DNA of 64,000 nucleotides from positions 1 through 64,000 of the forward strand of contig NZ_SPUJ01000004.1 in the NCBI RefSeq assembly GCF_004522105.1, read 5' to 3'. Position numbers and translations under genes: made by a program. The notes below the pieces were generated by a model. The model was given only the letters and a program-made list of their open reading frames with translations. It did no database searches and had not been told where the DNA came from. Each line of letters begins with the position of its first letter. Position 1 is the first letter of the stretch. This document shows positions 17,333-26,437 of this stretch, one piece after another. The DNA is from Nocardioides sp. 1609 (lineage in GTDB: Bacteria > Actinomycetota > Actinomycetes > Propionibacteriales > Nocardioidaceae).

Positions 17333-19867
17333 CTACCTCCGGGGGGCCTTCTTGACCACGATCTTCTTCGTCGTCCGCACCGACCCGGCGAGCGCGTCAC
17401 CGACGTAGGTGACGGTGGCCCTCACGGTCCCGGCCTTCTTGAACTTCGGCAGCGTGATGGTCACCTTCCCGGCCCTGAGCGTGCCGGCGTAGGTCTTGGC
17501 GCCGATCTTCACCGTCACCCTGCCGGTGGGCGTGAAGCCGGAGGCCGCGACGGTGACGACGAACTTGGCCTTCGTCCGGCCGGCCACGACCTTCGCCGGC
17601 TGGACGGCGACCGCGAGCCTCGGCGTCGCCTTGACGACCGCGACGGCCGCGACCGCGCTGCTGCTCGGGTTGGTCGAGGAGTCGCCGACGTAGCGCGCCT
17701 GGACGGTGCGGGTGCCGACGGTGGGGAAGGGGCCGACCTTGGCGGTCGCGCGGCCGGCGACCAGCGCGACGGTCGAGACCTTGGCGCCGCCGACCCACAG
17801 CTCGACCTGGCCGGTCGGCGTCCCGCCGGCCTTGGCGACGGTGATCGAGACCGACGAGGTGCCCTGCCTGACCGGCAGCGAGCCCGGGGCGACGGAGACC
17901 GAGGTGGTCGAGTCGACGGTGGTCGGCGTCGCGGCGGTCACGGTGATCGGGACCGTCACGGACGTGCCCGTCGTGTCGCCCGTGATGGTCACCGACGCCG
18001 GGCCGGCCGGGGTCGCCGCGGGGATGGTCGCGCGGACGCTGGCCGTGCCGCGCTCGTCGTTCGCCGCGTCGTCGACCGTGGTGACGACGGGGGCGGTGCC
18101 GATCGTGGTGGCGCCGAGCTTCACGACGACCTCGCCGTCCTGGACGTCGCCGACGCCCGTGAACGACAGCGACGTGAGGTCGACGGCGAGGGTCTCGCCC
18201 GCGACGACCGTCGTGCCGTCCGGCGTCGAGACGCCGACCGAGTGCTGGGTGCCGTCGACGACGGGGGCGCTGCCGAGGTGCTCGACGAGCGCCGCCTGCT
18301 CGGTCTTGTTGGCCGCCCGGTCCCCGGCGCGGCCGGTGAAGGCCGGGAAGCGCACGGTGTCGCTGCGCAGGGCCGCGGACGTGGTGACCGAGTAGCTCGT
18401 CCCGGCGAGGACCGGGTTGCCGTTGAGCCGCACGTCGGTGATCCGGGCGTCCTGCGGCTGGCTGGGGTCGTAGGTGTAGCGGAAGCCGGTCGAGGTGCCG
18501 AGGCGGACGAACGGCTGCGAGGTGCTCCACTGCTGCTCGAGCAGGGCCTCGATCTGCGCGCCGGTGAGCTTGAAGTTGCGCATGTCGGCGGTGGAGGGCT
18601 GCACGGCCGCGGCCTGCTTGAAGGTGGCCGTGGTGGTGCCGGTCAGGTCGGCATTGACGGCGTCCGGGTGCACGAAGGAGATCTGGGTCGCGCCGTTCGC
18701 GCCGTTGGAGGTGGTCGTCGCACGCTGGGCCTCGGCGACCAGGTTCGCCAGCCGGGACTCGCCGCCGGGGTTGACGGAGGCGTCGGCGAGGCGGGCGCGG
18801 GTGACCGGTCCCGCGACCGGGCCGAGCTCGTAGTCGTCGAGCACCTGGATGTTCTTGAACCGCATCCCGTCGTTGGACGCCGGGTTCGCGAGGCCGATGG
18901 CGCCGTTGAGCGCGCTGGGCGCGCCGCGGGTCTCGATCAGGGTGCCGTTGAGGTAGATCCTGACCGCCGAGGCCGTGGCCTCGACGCGGGTGGTGTTCCA
19001 CTCGCCGACCGGTCGGCCCACGGCGTTGCCGGTGCCGAGCGGGACGGCGATGCTGGCAGCGGTGTTGCGGCCGGGCGAGGCGAGGTGGAGGGTCGAGGCG
19101 TCGCCGGTCGCCGAGCGCTTCCAGTCGACCTCGACGGTGTGGGGCCCGGTCTGCTGGGACGTCGTCCAGAGCGCGCCGGCGCCACGGAAGCCGCGGATGG
19201 TGCAGTCGGCCTGGCGGCCGAAGCCGCCCGAGCCGGCCTTGCGCCAGCCGTCGAACGAGGCGAACGTGCCGTCGAACAGGCGGGTCCAGCCGGCGTTCAC
19301 CGGCGTCGCGGTGCAGGTGTCGAACGACGTGCCGCCGACCTGGATCGCGTCGAAGTTGAGGCGGCAGAAGTCCGTGCCGCGGTCGCAGTTGATCGCGACG
19401 GTGTTGGTGCCGGCGTTCAGGTTGACCTGGGCCTGGGCGACGCGCCAGGTCTCCCAGTCGCCGGTCATCGGGTACGAGACGATCTGGCGCGTGCCGTTGG
19501 TGGTCAGGCCCATCGACCGGGTGACGTTCTCGTCGGCGCCGAGCAGACCTGCCGCGTAGCGGATGTAGATCGGGTAGGTCCCGGCCTCGGGTGCCGTGAC
19601 CGTCATCGTCGAGGTCATCCCGGTCTCGCGGAACGTGTAGGACCCGGTGCCGGAGAAGTTGCCGTGGTCGCCGGAGTTCAGGGCCGGACCGCCGCTGATG
19701 ACGCCGTCCTCGACCTCGACGAACGCGATCACGGCGTCACCGACCGCGCTGGGCGAGGTGGGTTGCGCGGCGGCGGGGACGGTGCCGACGCCGGTGAGGC
19801 CGACGGCGACGACGGCCAGGGCCGTCAGCGTCCGGCGCACGGCGCGGACGGACAGGGGACGGGACAC
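17333..19867 (-). CDS. secreted multidomain protein: CBM6-like, DUF1080-like, 5'-nucleotidase C-terminal and Ig-like domains
   Basis: A secreted protein of about 844 residues. GTG 19867 is chosen over the longer frame because GGAGGAG lies 7 bp upstream and a Sec signal peptide follows directly (hydrophobic LTALAVVAVGLTGVG, cleavage near AAAQ). Order after the signal, roughly: residues 45-185 a CBM6-like carbohydrate-binding domain (GTYPIYIRYA...NFDAIQVGG); 195-330 a DUF1080/laminin-G-like sandwich (LFDGTFASFDGWRK ... IRIYLNGT type strands); 345-520 a 5'-nucleotidase C-terminal domain (ESRLANLVAEAQ, TGAQIEALLEQQW, VTDVRLNG-type strand); 545-844 about three Ig-like/Big3 domains ending in a Lys/Arg-rich tail. 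No metallophosphatase domain with its DxH/GNHE motifs is present, so nucleotidase activity is not expected. Confidence 0.82.
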   Translation of the reverse strand: MSRPLSVRAVRRTLTALAVVAVGLTGVGTVPAAAQPTSPSAVGDAVIAFVEVEDGVISGGPALNSGDHGNFSGTGSYTFRETGMTSTMTVTAPEAGTYPIYIRYAAGLLGADENVTRSMGLTTNGTRQIVSYPMTGDWETWRVAQAQVNLNAGTNTVAINCDRGTDFCRLNFDAIQVGGTSFDTCTATPVNAGWTRLFDGTFASFDGWRKAGSGGFGRQADCTIRGFRGAGALWTTSQQTGPHTVEVDWKRSATGDASTLHLASPGRNTAASIAVPLGTGNAVGRPVGEWNTTRVEATASAVRIYLNGTLIETRGAPSALNGAIGLANPASNDGMRFKNIQVLDDYELGPVAGPVTRARLADASVNPGGESRLANLVAEAQRATTTSNGANGATQISFVHPDAVNADLTGTTTATFKQAAAVQPSTADMRNFKLTGAQIEALLEQQWSTSQPFVRLGTSTGFRYTYDPSQPQDARITDVRLNGNPVLAGTSYSVTTSAALRSDTVRFPAFTGRAGDRAANKTEQAALVEHLGSAPVVDGTQHSVGVSTPDGTTVVAGETLAVDLTSLSFTGVGDVQDGEVVVKLGATTIGTAPVVTTVDDAANDERGTASVRATIPAATPAGPASVTITGDTTGTSVTVPITVTAATPTTVDSTTSVSVAPGSLPVRQGTSSVSITVAKAGGTPTGQVELWVGGAKVSTVALVAGRATAKVGPFPTVGTRTVQARYVGDSSTNPSSSAVAAVAVVKATPRLAVAVQPAKVVAGRTKAKFVVTVAASGFTPTGRVTVKIGAKTYAGTLRAGKVTITLPKFKKAGTVRATVTYVGDALAGSVRTTKKIVVKKAPRR

Positions 19868-20007
19868 GGGCGGGCTCCTCCGAGGCATGGCTGTGACACG
19901 CGCCACAGCTGTTCCTGCCGACGGTAGGGCCGAAGGTCCAGAATGTCGAAGCCAGTTCCGTCATGTGGACCGATCCGGACAACGGTTCACATATCGGAAC
20001 CAGCGGG

Positions 20008-20601
20008 CTACTCGTAGGTGGAGCGGTCGTAGACCTGGAGGGTCTCGAAGTCCGTCGGGAGGTCGTCGTAGCCGCTGCACTCCATGTCGGCGGTGTCGCC
20101 CTCGCTCAGGGTGACGTCCAGGCGGCAGTCGACCTGCGCCAGGACCCGGCTGCCGTCGCGGAACGTGAAGGTGATCGAGGGGCGGTCCCACGACTCGGCG
20201 TCCTCGCGGGCGCTGGTGACCGAGAGCCCGGTGACCTGGTCGGACCCGAGGTCGGTCGGATCGGTCGCGCGGACGAAGCTCCAGCCCTCGGCGTACTCGA
20301 AGTCGCGGATCTCGAAGGCCTGGCCCTCCTCGACCGTGAGGGGGTCCTTGCTGGAGCCCCGGTAGTCGGTGTCGAAGGAGTCCTCGATGCCGTTCTTGAC
20401 GTTCACGATGCCCCAGGCGCCCAGCGCCACGAGGCCACCGCAGAAGAGGACGACGACGAGGCCCACGATGAGCAGCACGTTGCGGGTGCCGTTGCTCCGG
20501 GGCGGCTGCGGGTACGGGTTCGGGTAGACGCCGGGGCCGTACGGGTTCGGGTAGGGCTGCTGGGGCTCCGGAGCGCCGTACGGCGGGGGCTGCTGCGACA
20601 T
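20008..20601 (-). CDS. proline-rich single-pass membrane protein
   Basis: A protein of about 197 residues with a cytoplasmic Pro/Tyr/Gln-rich N-terminus (repeats of YPNPY and PQQP in the first 37 residues), one membrane helix at about 43-67 (VLLIVGLVVVLFCGGLVALGAW) and an extracytoplasmic domain of about 125 residues. Pro-rich heads followed by a single helix and a DUF4352- or DUF4190-like ectodomain are very common in actinobacteria; functions are mostly unknown. ATG 20601 (MSQQPPPYG) is preferred to the in-frame ATG at 20610. Confidence 0.8.
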   Translation of the reverse strand: MSQQPPPYGAPEPQQPYPNPYGPGVYPNPYPQPPRSNGTRNVLLIVGLVVVLFCGGLVALGAWGIVNVKNGIEDSFDTDYRGSSKDPLTVEEGQAFEIRDFEYAEGWSFVRATDPTDLGSDQVTGLSVTSAREDAESWDRPSITFTFRDGSRVLAQVDCRLDVTLSEGDTADMECSGYDDLPTDFETLQVYDRSTYE

Positions 20602-20644
20602 GGGCGTCATTGTGTCCCGCGCGGACGCGGACCAATCCTGCGCC

Positions 20645-21244
20645 TCAGCCGCCGGTGGCCAGCATCGCGGCGATCCCGAGCATGGTCAGCCCGATGAGGA
20701 CGTCGAGCACCTGCCACGCCCGCGGCGTCGAGAGGGTGCGGTGCATCAGTCGGGCGCCGTACCCGAGGCCGACGAACCAGAGCACGCTCGCGGCGCACGC
20801 GCCGGCGGCGAACCACCAGACGTGGTCGTGGGTGTGGGCGATCGAGCCGACGAGCAGCACGGTGTCGAGGTAGACGTGGGGGTTGAGCCACGTGAGCGCG
20901 ACCGCCGTCCGGACGGCGACCCCGAGCGTGGCGTCCTGCCCGGTGGCGGCCTCGAGGGACTCGCCCCGGCGCGCCCGCAGCAGGCTGCGGACGCCGTACC
21001 AGGTCAGGAACGCGACGCCGGCCCAGCGGACGACGTCGACCACCCAGCCCGCCCGCTCGATGATCGTGCCGATCCCGGCGATCCCCGCGACGATCAGGAC
21101 GAGGTCGGAGACCGCGCACACCGCCACCACCGCCCCGACGTGCCGCCGGGCAAGACCCTGGCGCAGCACGAAGGCGTTCTGCGCGCCGATGGCGATGATC
21201 AGGCTCAGCCCGGTGAGCAGGCCGGCGACGGTGGAGGAGAGCAC
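20645..21244 (-). CDS. lysE: LysE/ArgO-type amino acid exporter
   Basis: A 199-residue inner-membrane exporter with six predicted helices. The family signature is at the N-terminus (GLLTGLSLIIAIGAQNAFVLRQG, in part), followed by the AVCAVSDLVLI helix and the conserved TWLNPHVYLDTVLL segment. LysE exports L-lysine and L-arginine when intracellular levels rise. The divergent neighbour at 21315 is a LysR protein of the LysG/ArgP type, the same arrangement as lysE-lysG in Corynebacterium glutamicum, which supports basic amino acid export controlled by that regulator. The gene symbol is by homology and context. Confidence 0.9.
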   Translation of the reverse strand: MLSSTVAGLLTGLSLIIAIGAQNAFVLRQGLARRHVGAVVAVCAVSDLVLIVAGIAGIGTIIERAGWVVDVVRWAGVAFLTWYGVRSLLRARRGESLEAATGQDATLGVAVRTAVALTWLNPHVYLDTVLLVGSIAHTHDHVWWFAAGACAASVLWFVGLGYGARLMHRTLSTPRAWQVLDVLIGLTMLGIAAMLATGG

Positions 21245-21314
21245 GGCTCCATGCTAGGGACCGCGACGTCGTTCAGGCCAGCGAAAGAATCTTGAGCCTG
21301 ATTAGCATGGCTTC

Positions 21315-22187
21315 ATGCAACTCGACCAGCTCGCCGCCCTCGCCGCGATCGTCGACCACGGGACCTTCGAGGCCGCGGCCCGGCACCTGCACGTCACGAC
21401 GAGCGCGGTCAGCCAGCGGATCCGGGCGCTCGAGACGACGGTCGGCCAGGTCGTCGTGCGGCGCTCGACGCCGTGCGTGGCCACGCCGGCGGGGGAGACG
21501 CTGGTGCGGCTGGCGCGGCAGACGGCGCTGCTCCACGACGAGGCCCGGGCGCTCCTGGACGCCGGCAGCCGGGCGCGCACCGACCTCCCGGTCGCGGTGA
21601 ACGCCGACTCGCTCGCCACCTGGTTCCGCGACGTGGTCGGCGAGGTCGCGGGGTGGGACGGCGTCGCGCTGCGCCTGCACGTGGAGGACCAGGGCTTCTC
21701 GGCCGACCTGCTGCGCCGCGGCGACGTCCTCGGCGCGGTCACCTCCGACCCGGTCGCGGTGCAGGGCTGCGCCGTGGAGCCGCTCGGCTCGCTGCGCTAC
21801 CGGCCGGCGGCGTCCCCGGCGTTCGCGGAGCGCTGGCGGCACGGCCGCGGCGCCGACTGGGCGCGGATGCCGGTCGTGGTGTTCAACGAGAAGGACGCGC
21901 TGCAGCACGACCTGCTGGCCGCCCGCGGGCTCGGCCCGCCGCCGGTCGTGCACCGCGTGCCCACCTCGACCGACTACCACGAGGCGGTCCGGCTCGGCCT
22001 CGGCTGGGGGCTGCTCCCGGCGCCACAGCTCGAGCCGGACCTGGCCACCGGGGCGCTGGTGCTGCTCTCGGCGCGCGACCGGGTCGACGTACCGCTCCAC
22101 TGGCAGCGGTGGCGGCTCGACTCACCGGTCCTGGGACGCCTCTCCGAGTCCGTGCGACGCGCTGCCGCGGCGGTGCTGCGGCGCTGA
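21315..22187 (+). CDS. lysG: LysR-type regulator, LysG/ArgP family
   Basis: A 290-residue LysR-type activator. The N-terminal winged HTH (about residues 1-60: LDQLAALAAIVDHGTFEAAARHLHVTTSAVSQRI in part) is followed by the linker helix and a two-lobed effector domain. In LysG/ArgP the effector domain senses lysine, arginine or histidine and activates the divergent exporter gene. The 70-bp gap to lysE should hold the shared control region; an inverted repeat GCATG-GCTT-CATGC (21305-21318) overlaps the start codon but is not a clear T-N11-A LysR box. Confidence 0.9.
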   Translation: MQLDQLAALAAIVDHGTFEAAARHLHVTTSAVSQRIRALETTVGQVVVRRSTPCVATPAGETLVRLARQTALLHDEARALLDAGSRARTDLPVAVNADSLATWFRDVVGEVAGWDGVALRLHVEDQGFSADLLRRGDVLGAVTSDPVAVQGCAVEPLGSLRYRPAASPAFAERWRHGRGADWARMPVVVFNEKDALQHDLLAARGLGPPPVVHRVPTSTDYHEAVRLGLGWGLLPAPQLEPDLATGALVLLSARDRVDVPLHWQRWRLDSPVLGRLSESVRRAAAAVLRR

Positions 22188-22195
22188 CCGGCTGG

Positions 22196-23410
22196 TCAGT
22201 CGCGACCGACGAGGCTCACCCGGCGGGGCCCGTCGCCCTCGCCGTCGGTGACGACGACGGCCTCGTGCTCGTCGGCGACGAACAGGTCGATGATCCGCGT
22301 GGTGGTGGTCAGGGCGCCGTGCCGGTCCCCGTCGTCGTCGACGACCGAGACCCGGCTCGCACCCCCGTCGCCGTGGCGCCAGCCGGAGAGCCGGCCCTGC
22401 CGTTCCTCGATCGCCACGGCGGTCGACCCGGTCCAGAAGGTCCCCTCGGTCCCGGTCTCGACGCTCGTCAGCTCCTCCCCGGTGCCGAGGTCGACGATGC
22501 GCAGCGTGTCGCCGTCCACGGCCCCGATGCGCCGCGAGCTGCTCCTGTACGGGTCCGTGTCGAGCCGGGCCACCGCCCCGCGCTCGAGGTCGACACCCCA
22601 GAAGTCGAGGTCGAAGGTGCTCACCGCGACCGCGCCGTCGTCCACCGTGCCGACGACCTCCGCCACGACGTCCGTGGGACCGGTCAGGTCGCGCTCACGG
22701 CCGTCGACGACGAACACGAGGCTGCCGTCGTCCCGGGCGACGAGCACGGTGCGCTGCCAGGCGGCGACGCCGGTGATCCCGCCGCGCGCCTCGATCGAGC
22801 CGAGGGCGGTGCCGTCGCCGAGGTCGAGGACCTCGAACCGGTCCGGACCCGACGGGACCAGCGTCACGCCGACCTGGGTCAGCAGCCGCCCGGTGGGCGT
22901 CAGGCTCGGGACGACGAGCCCGGACGGCGCCGGCCGCGACCAGCGCTGCTCGCCGTCGAGGTCGACCCCGACCACGGTGGGGTCGGCGCCGTAGGTGCGC
23001 AGGGCGACCACCCCGGCCTCGGCGTCCATGCCGACGATGCGGAGGTCCTGCGCGCTCCGACGCTCCCACCTGGTGGCTCCGCTGGTGTCGACGTACGCGG
23101 CGGCGTACTCGTCGTCGCGCCAGGTGAGGACCGCGCCGCCGCCGGGCACCAGCGCGGCCTGCCCGACGAACGCCCCGCTCGGCACCTCGCTCTCGGCCAG
23201 GACGTCGCCGTCGTCACGGTCGAGCACGACGACGCCGTCCGACGACTCGACCAGGACGCGGGTGCCGTCGACGTCGAGGACGTCGCCGGCGCCGGCCACC
23301 TCGGTCGACCAGGCGACCCGGTCGCGGGTGGTCCACCAGAAGAGGCCGCCGGCGACCAGCACCAGGACGAGGGCGACGGCGACCACGACGCGGGGGCGGG
23401 GGGGCGACAT
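22196..23410 (-). CDS. membrane-anchored PQQ-like beta-propeller protein
   Basis: A 404-residue protein with an N-terminal membrane anchor (about residues 8-27, VVVAVALVLVLVAGGLFWW) and an exported domain made of repeated beta-propeller blades: LDVDGTRVLVES, VVLDRDDGDVLAESEV, VGVDLDGEQRWSRP and similar strands recur about every 40 residues. It resembles PQQ-like/WD40-like repeat proteins such as BamB-type scaffolds but without recognisable cofactor residues. It could be a protein- or ligand-binding scaffold outside the membrane. It is convergent with lysG, 8 bp apart. Confidence 0.8.
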   Translation of the reverse strand: MSPPRPRVVVAVALVLVLVAGGLFWWTTRDRVAWSTEVAGAGDVLDVDGTRVLVESSDGVVVLDRDDGDVLAESEVPSGAFVGQAALVPGGGAVLTWRDDEYAAAYVDTSGATRWERRSAQDLRIVGMDAEAGVVALRTYGADPTVVGVDLDGEQRWSRPAPSGLVVPSLTPTGRLLTQVGVTLVPSGPDRFEVLDLGDGTALGSIEARGGITGVAAWQRTVLVARDDGSLVFVVDGRERDLTGPTDVVAEVVGTVDDGAVAVSTFDLDFWGVDLERGAVARLDTDPYRSSSRRIGAVDGDTLRIVDLGTGEELTSVETGTEGTFWTGSTAVAIEERQGRLSGWRHGDGGASRVSVVDDDGDRHGALTTTTRIIDLFVADEHEAVVVTDGEGDGPRRVSLVGRD

Positions 23411-23493
23411 GGGCCGAGCCTGCCCGGTGCCGGCCGCGCGACACCCGGCGCGAGCCGGATATCGGGTCGCGGCGCCCCGGACGCCGTGCCACC

Positions 23494-24228
23494 GTGGGCG
23501 CCGTGACGAGCAGCGACTACTGGGACGCCGACACCGCGGCGCGCTACGACGAGTCGTCGGCGTTCATGTTCGCCCCCGACGTGCTCGACCCCGCCGTCGA
23601 CCTCCTGGCCGACCTCGCGGGCGACGGAGCGGCCCTCGAGCTCGCGATCGGCACCGGGCGGGTCGCGATCCCCCTGGCCGAGCGCGGCGTGCCGGTGAGC
23701 GGGATCGAGCTCTCGCAGCCGATGGCGGACCGGCTCCGCGCCAAGCGGGACGACGTCCCGGTCACGGTGGGCGACATGGCGACGACCGTCGTCCCGGGGC
23801 GGTTCGCGCTGGTCTACCTGGTGTGGAACAGCCTCGGCAACCTGCGGACCCAGGACGAGCAGGTGGCCTGCTTCGCGAACGCCGCGCGCCACCTGCGACC
23901 GGGTGGCCGGTTCGTCGTCGAGCTCGGGATCCCCGGCATCCGGCGCTTCCCCCCGGGCCAGGCGGCCGTGCCGTTCCACGTCGGGCGGCGCCACGTCGGC
24001 ATCGACACCTACGACATGGCGACCCAGCAGGGCACCTCGCACCACTACCGCCACCACCCCGACGGCACGGTCACCCACGGCACCAGCAACTTCCGCTTCG
24101 TCTGGCCCGCCGAGCTCGACCTGATGGCCCGGCTCGCGGGGATGACCCTCGAGCGCCGCGTCGCCGACTGGACCGGGACGCCGTTCGACGGCGACAGCGA
24201 GAGCCACGTCTCGACCTGGCGGACCTGA
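23494..24228 (+). CDS. class I SAM-dependent methyltransferase
   Basis: A 244-residue Rossmann-fold methyltransferase. Motif I is ALELAIGTGRVAIPLAERG (about residues 48-66), the acidic residue at the end of strand 2 is in VSGIELSQPMADRL, and motif IV-like YLVWNSLGNL is at about 107-116. N-terminal YWDADTAARYD is typical of the Methyltransf_25 group. Substrate unknown. GTG 23494 and GTG 23503 are both possible starts. A pair of palindromes follows the stop. Confidence 0.88.
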   Translation: MGAVTSSDYWDADTAARYDESSAFMFAPDVLDPAVDLLADLAGDGAALELAIGTGRVAIPLAERGVPVSGIELSQPMADRLRAKRDDVPVTVGDMATTVVPGRFALVYLVWNSLGNLRTQDEQVACFANAARHLRPGGRFVVELGIPGIRRFPPGQAAVPFHVGRRHVGIDTYDMATQQGTSHHYRHHPDGTVTHGTSNFRFVWPAELDLMARLAGMTLERRVADWTGTPFDGDSESHVSTWRT

Positions 24229-24238
24229 CGCCGAATGA

Positions 24239-24313
24239 CGCTGACCCGTCAGCGATAGGTGACGGGTCGGCGAGAACGACGCTGACCCGTCACCTATAGG
24301 TGACGGGTCAGCG
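24239..24313. repeat. two tandem 34-bp palindromes, probable bidirectional terminator
   Basis: Copy 2 is a perfect 34-bp palindrome: CGCTGACCCGTCACCTA (24280-24296) joined directly to its reverse complement (24297-24313). Copy 1 (24239-24272) is an imperfect version of the same element, offset by 41 bp. They sit between the convergent methyltransferase and acyl-CoA dehydrogenase genes, so termination from both sides is the simplest role. Duplication of an almost spacer-less palindrome is unusual and may mark a REP-like element. Confidence 0.7.
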
Positions 24314-24345
24314 CGGGTGGCGCGGGTGGCGGGGGGTGGGGTGGA

Positions 24346-26220
24346 TCAGAAGGCGGACTCGTCGAGGTCCATCAGGGAGAGGTCGGTGGCCTCGGCGATC
24401 GCGCGCTCGGCGGAGATCTTCGGCAGGTTGTACTGGGCGAAGAACTGGGCCGCGGCGACCTTGCCCTCGTAGAACGACTTGTCCTTCGGCGACACCTCGC
24501 CGCCGAGCTTGCCGAGGGCGACCTCGGCGCCGCGCAGGAGCAGCCAGGCACAGACGACGTCGCCGAGCACCATCAGCAGGCGGGTGGTGTTGAGCCCGAC
24601 CTTGTAGATGTTGCGGATGTCGTCCTGGGCCGACATCAGCTCGTTGATCATGTGACCGACGATGGCGTTGGCGTCGTCGAGGGCCGTGGCGAGGAGCGCA
24701 CGCTCGCTCTTGAGGCGACCGTTGCCGCCCTCGGCGTCGAGGAACCCCTGGATCTCGGCCGCGATGGTGCCGAGGGCCTTGCCCTGGTCCTTGACGATCT
24801 TGCGGAAGAAGAAGTCCTGCCCCTGGATCGCCGTCGTGCCCTCGTAGAGGGTGTCGATCTTGGCGTCGCGGACGTACTGCTCCAGCGGGTACTCCTGCAG
24901 GAAGCCGGAGCCGCCGAAGGTCTGCAGCGACTCGGTGCCGAGCAGCACCCACGAGCGCTCCGAGCCGTAGCCCTTGACGATCGGGAGCAGCAGGTCGTTG
25001 ACGGCGTTGGCGAGCCTGGCCTCCTCGCCCAGGCCGTCGCCGCGGTGCTCGGCGAGCTGGATCCGGTCCTGCCACGTCGCGGTGTAGAGCACCAGCGAGC
25101 GCATGGCCTCGGAGAAGGACTTCTGCACCATCAGCGAGCGGCGGACGTCGGGGTGGTGGGTGATCGTGACGCGCGGCGCGGTCTTGTCGCCGGACTGCGT
25201 CAGGTCGGCGCCCTGCTGGCGCTCCTTGGCGTACTCGAGGGCGTTGAGGTAGCCGGTCGAGAGAGTCGCGATGGCCTTGGTGCCGACCATCATCCGGGCG
25301 TTCTCGATGACCTGGAACATCTGCGCGATGCCGTGGTGGACCTCGCCGAGCAGCCACCCGCGGGCGGGCGCGCCGTTGCCGACGGAGGAGTCGCCGAAGG
25401 TGACCTCGCAGGTGTTGGAGACCTTGATGCCCATCTTGTGCTCGACGTTGGTCACGTAGACGCCGTTGCGCTCGCCGGTCAGCTCGCCGGTCTCGTGGTC
25501 GAAGTGGTGGTGGGGCACCAGGAAGAGGGAGAGGCCCTTGGTGCCGGGGCCGCCGACGCCCTCGACGCCCACCGGGCGGGCGAGGACGAGGTGCATGATG
25601 TTCTCGCTCATGTCGTGCTCGGCCGAGGTGATGAAGCGCTTGACGCCCTCGATGTTCCACGAGCCGTCGGTGTTGGCGGTGGCCCTGGCGCGACCGGCGC
25701 CGACGTCGGACCCGGCGTCGGGCTCGGTGAGGACCATGGTGCAGCCCCACTGGCGCTCGACCATGATCTGGGCGATCCGCTTGTCGCGGTCGTTGCCGTT
25801 GCGGTGCACGACCTGCGCGAACGCGGGGCCGGCGGCGTACATCCACACCGGCGCGTTCGCGCCGAGGACCATCTCGGCCGTGGCCCACACCAGCGACGAG
25901 GGGGCCGGCGTGCCGCCGAGGTCCTCGTTGATCTGCAGGCGCCAGAACTCGGAGTCCATCCAGGCGCGGTAGCTCTTCTGGAACGACTCGGGGACGGGGG
26001 CCGTGTTGGTCGCGGGGTCGAAGACCGGCGGGTTGCGGTCGCTGTCCTCGTACGACGCCGCGAGGTCCTCGCGGGAGAGCCGCTCGACCTCCGCCAGGAT
26101 GGAGCGCGCCGACTCCGCGTCGACGTCGGCGAACGGGCCGGTGCCCAGGATCTCGTCGCGTCCGAGTACCTCGAAGAGGTTGAACTCGATGTCGCGCAGG
26201 TTGCTCTTGTAGTGGCTCAC
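24346..26220 (-). CDS. fadE5: acyl-CoA dehydrogenase, FadE5-like
   Basis: A 624-residue flavoenzyme that oxidises acyl-CoA to trans-2-enoyl-CoA in beta-oxidation. The N-terminus ([18 protein letters not shown]) and [56 protein letters not shown] (in part), [20 protein letters not shown] and [17 protein letters not shown] closely follow mycobacterial FadE5, a broad-specificity acyl-CoA dehydrogenase of about 611 residues with an extra C-terminal domain. Electrons should pass to ETF and then to an EtfD-type membrane protein; a homologue of EtfD lies at 36-40 kb. The gene is divergent from an Rrf2 regulator. A TACCGACCAGTA half-palindrome (26283-26294) lies in the 217-bp gap. Confidence 0.95.
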   Translation of the reverse strand: MSHYKSNLRDIEFNLFEVLGRDEILGTGPFADVDAESARSILAEVERLSREDLAASYEDSDRNPPVFDPATNTAPVPESFQKSYRAWMDSEFWRLQINEDLGGTPAPSSLVWATAEMVLGANAPVWMYAAGPAFAQVVHRNGNDRDKRIAQIMVERQWGCTMVLTEPDAGSDVGAGRARATANTDGSWNIEGVKRFITSAEHDMSENIMHLVLARPVGVEGVGGPGTKGLSLFLVPHHHFDHETGELTGERNGVYVTNVEHKMGIKVSNTCEVTFGDSSVGNGAPARGWLLGEVHHGIAQMFQVIENARMMVGTKAIATLSTGYLNALEYAKERQQGADLTQSGDKTAPRVTITHHPDVRRSLMVQKSFSEAMRSLVLYTATWQDRIQLAEHRGDGLGEEARLANAVNDLLLPIVKGYGSERSWVLLGTESLQTFGGSGFLQEYPLEQYVRDAKIDTLYEGTTAIQGQDFFFRKIVKDQGKALGTIAAEIQGFLDAEGGNGRLKSERALLATALDDANAIVGHMINELMSAQDDIRNIYKVGLNTTRLLMVLGDVVCAWLLLRGAEVALGKLGGEVSPKDKSFYEGKVAAAQFFAQYNLPKISAERAIAEATDLSLMDLDESAF

Positions 26221-26437
26221 GGCCCACCGTTCCTTGATCTCGTCGTGGAGCTCGGTCCTGCCCGCCGCTCAACGGCGCGGGCTACCGACCAGTAACTTAA
26301 TGATAGGAGCCAGGCGTGCCCTGTGCAAGGACGGCGCGGTGGGGGTGACGAGCATCTCGGACGACGGGCACCACGAACGGAGGCTTCCGGGGTGCCATGT
26401 CCAGTGATCGACCCGACATATCTGACACACTGGCCCT

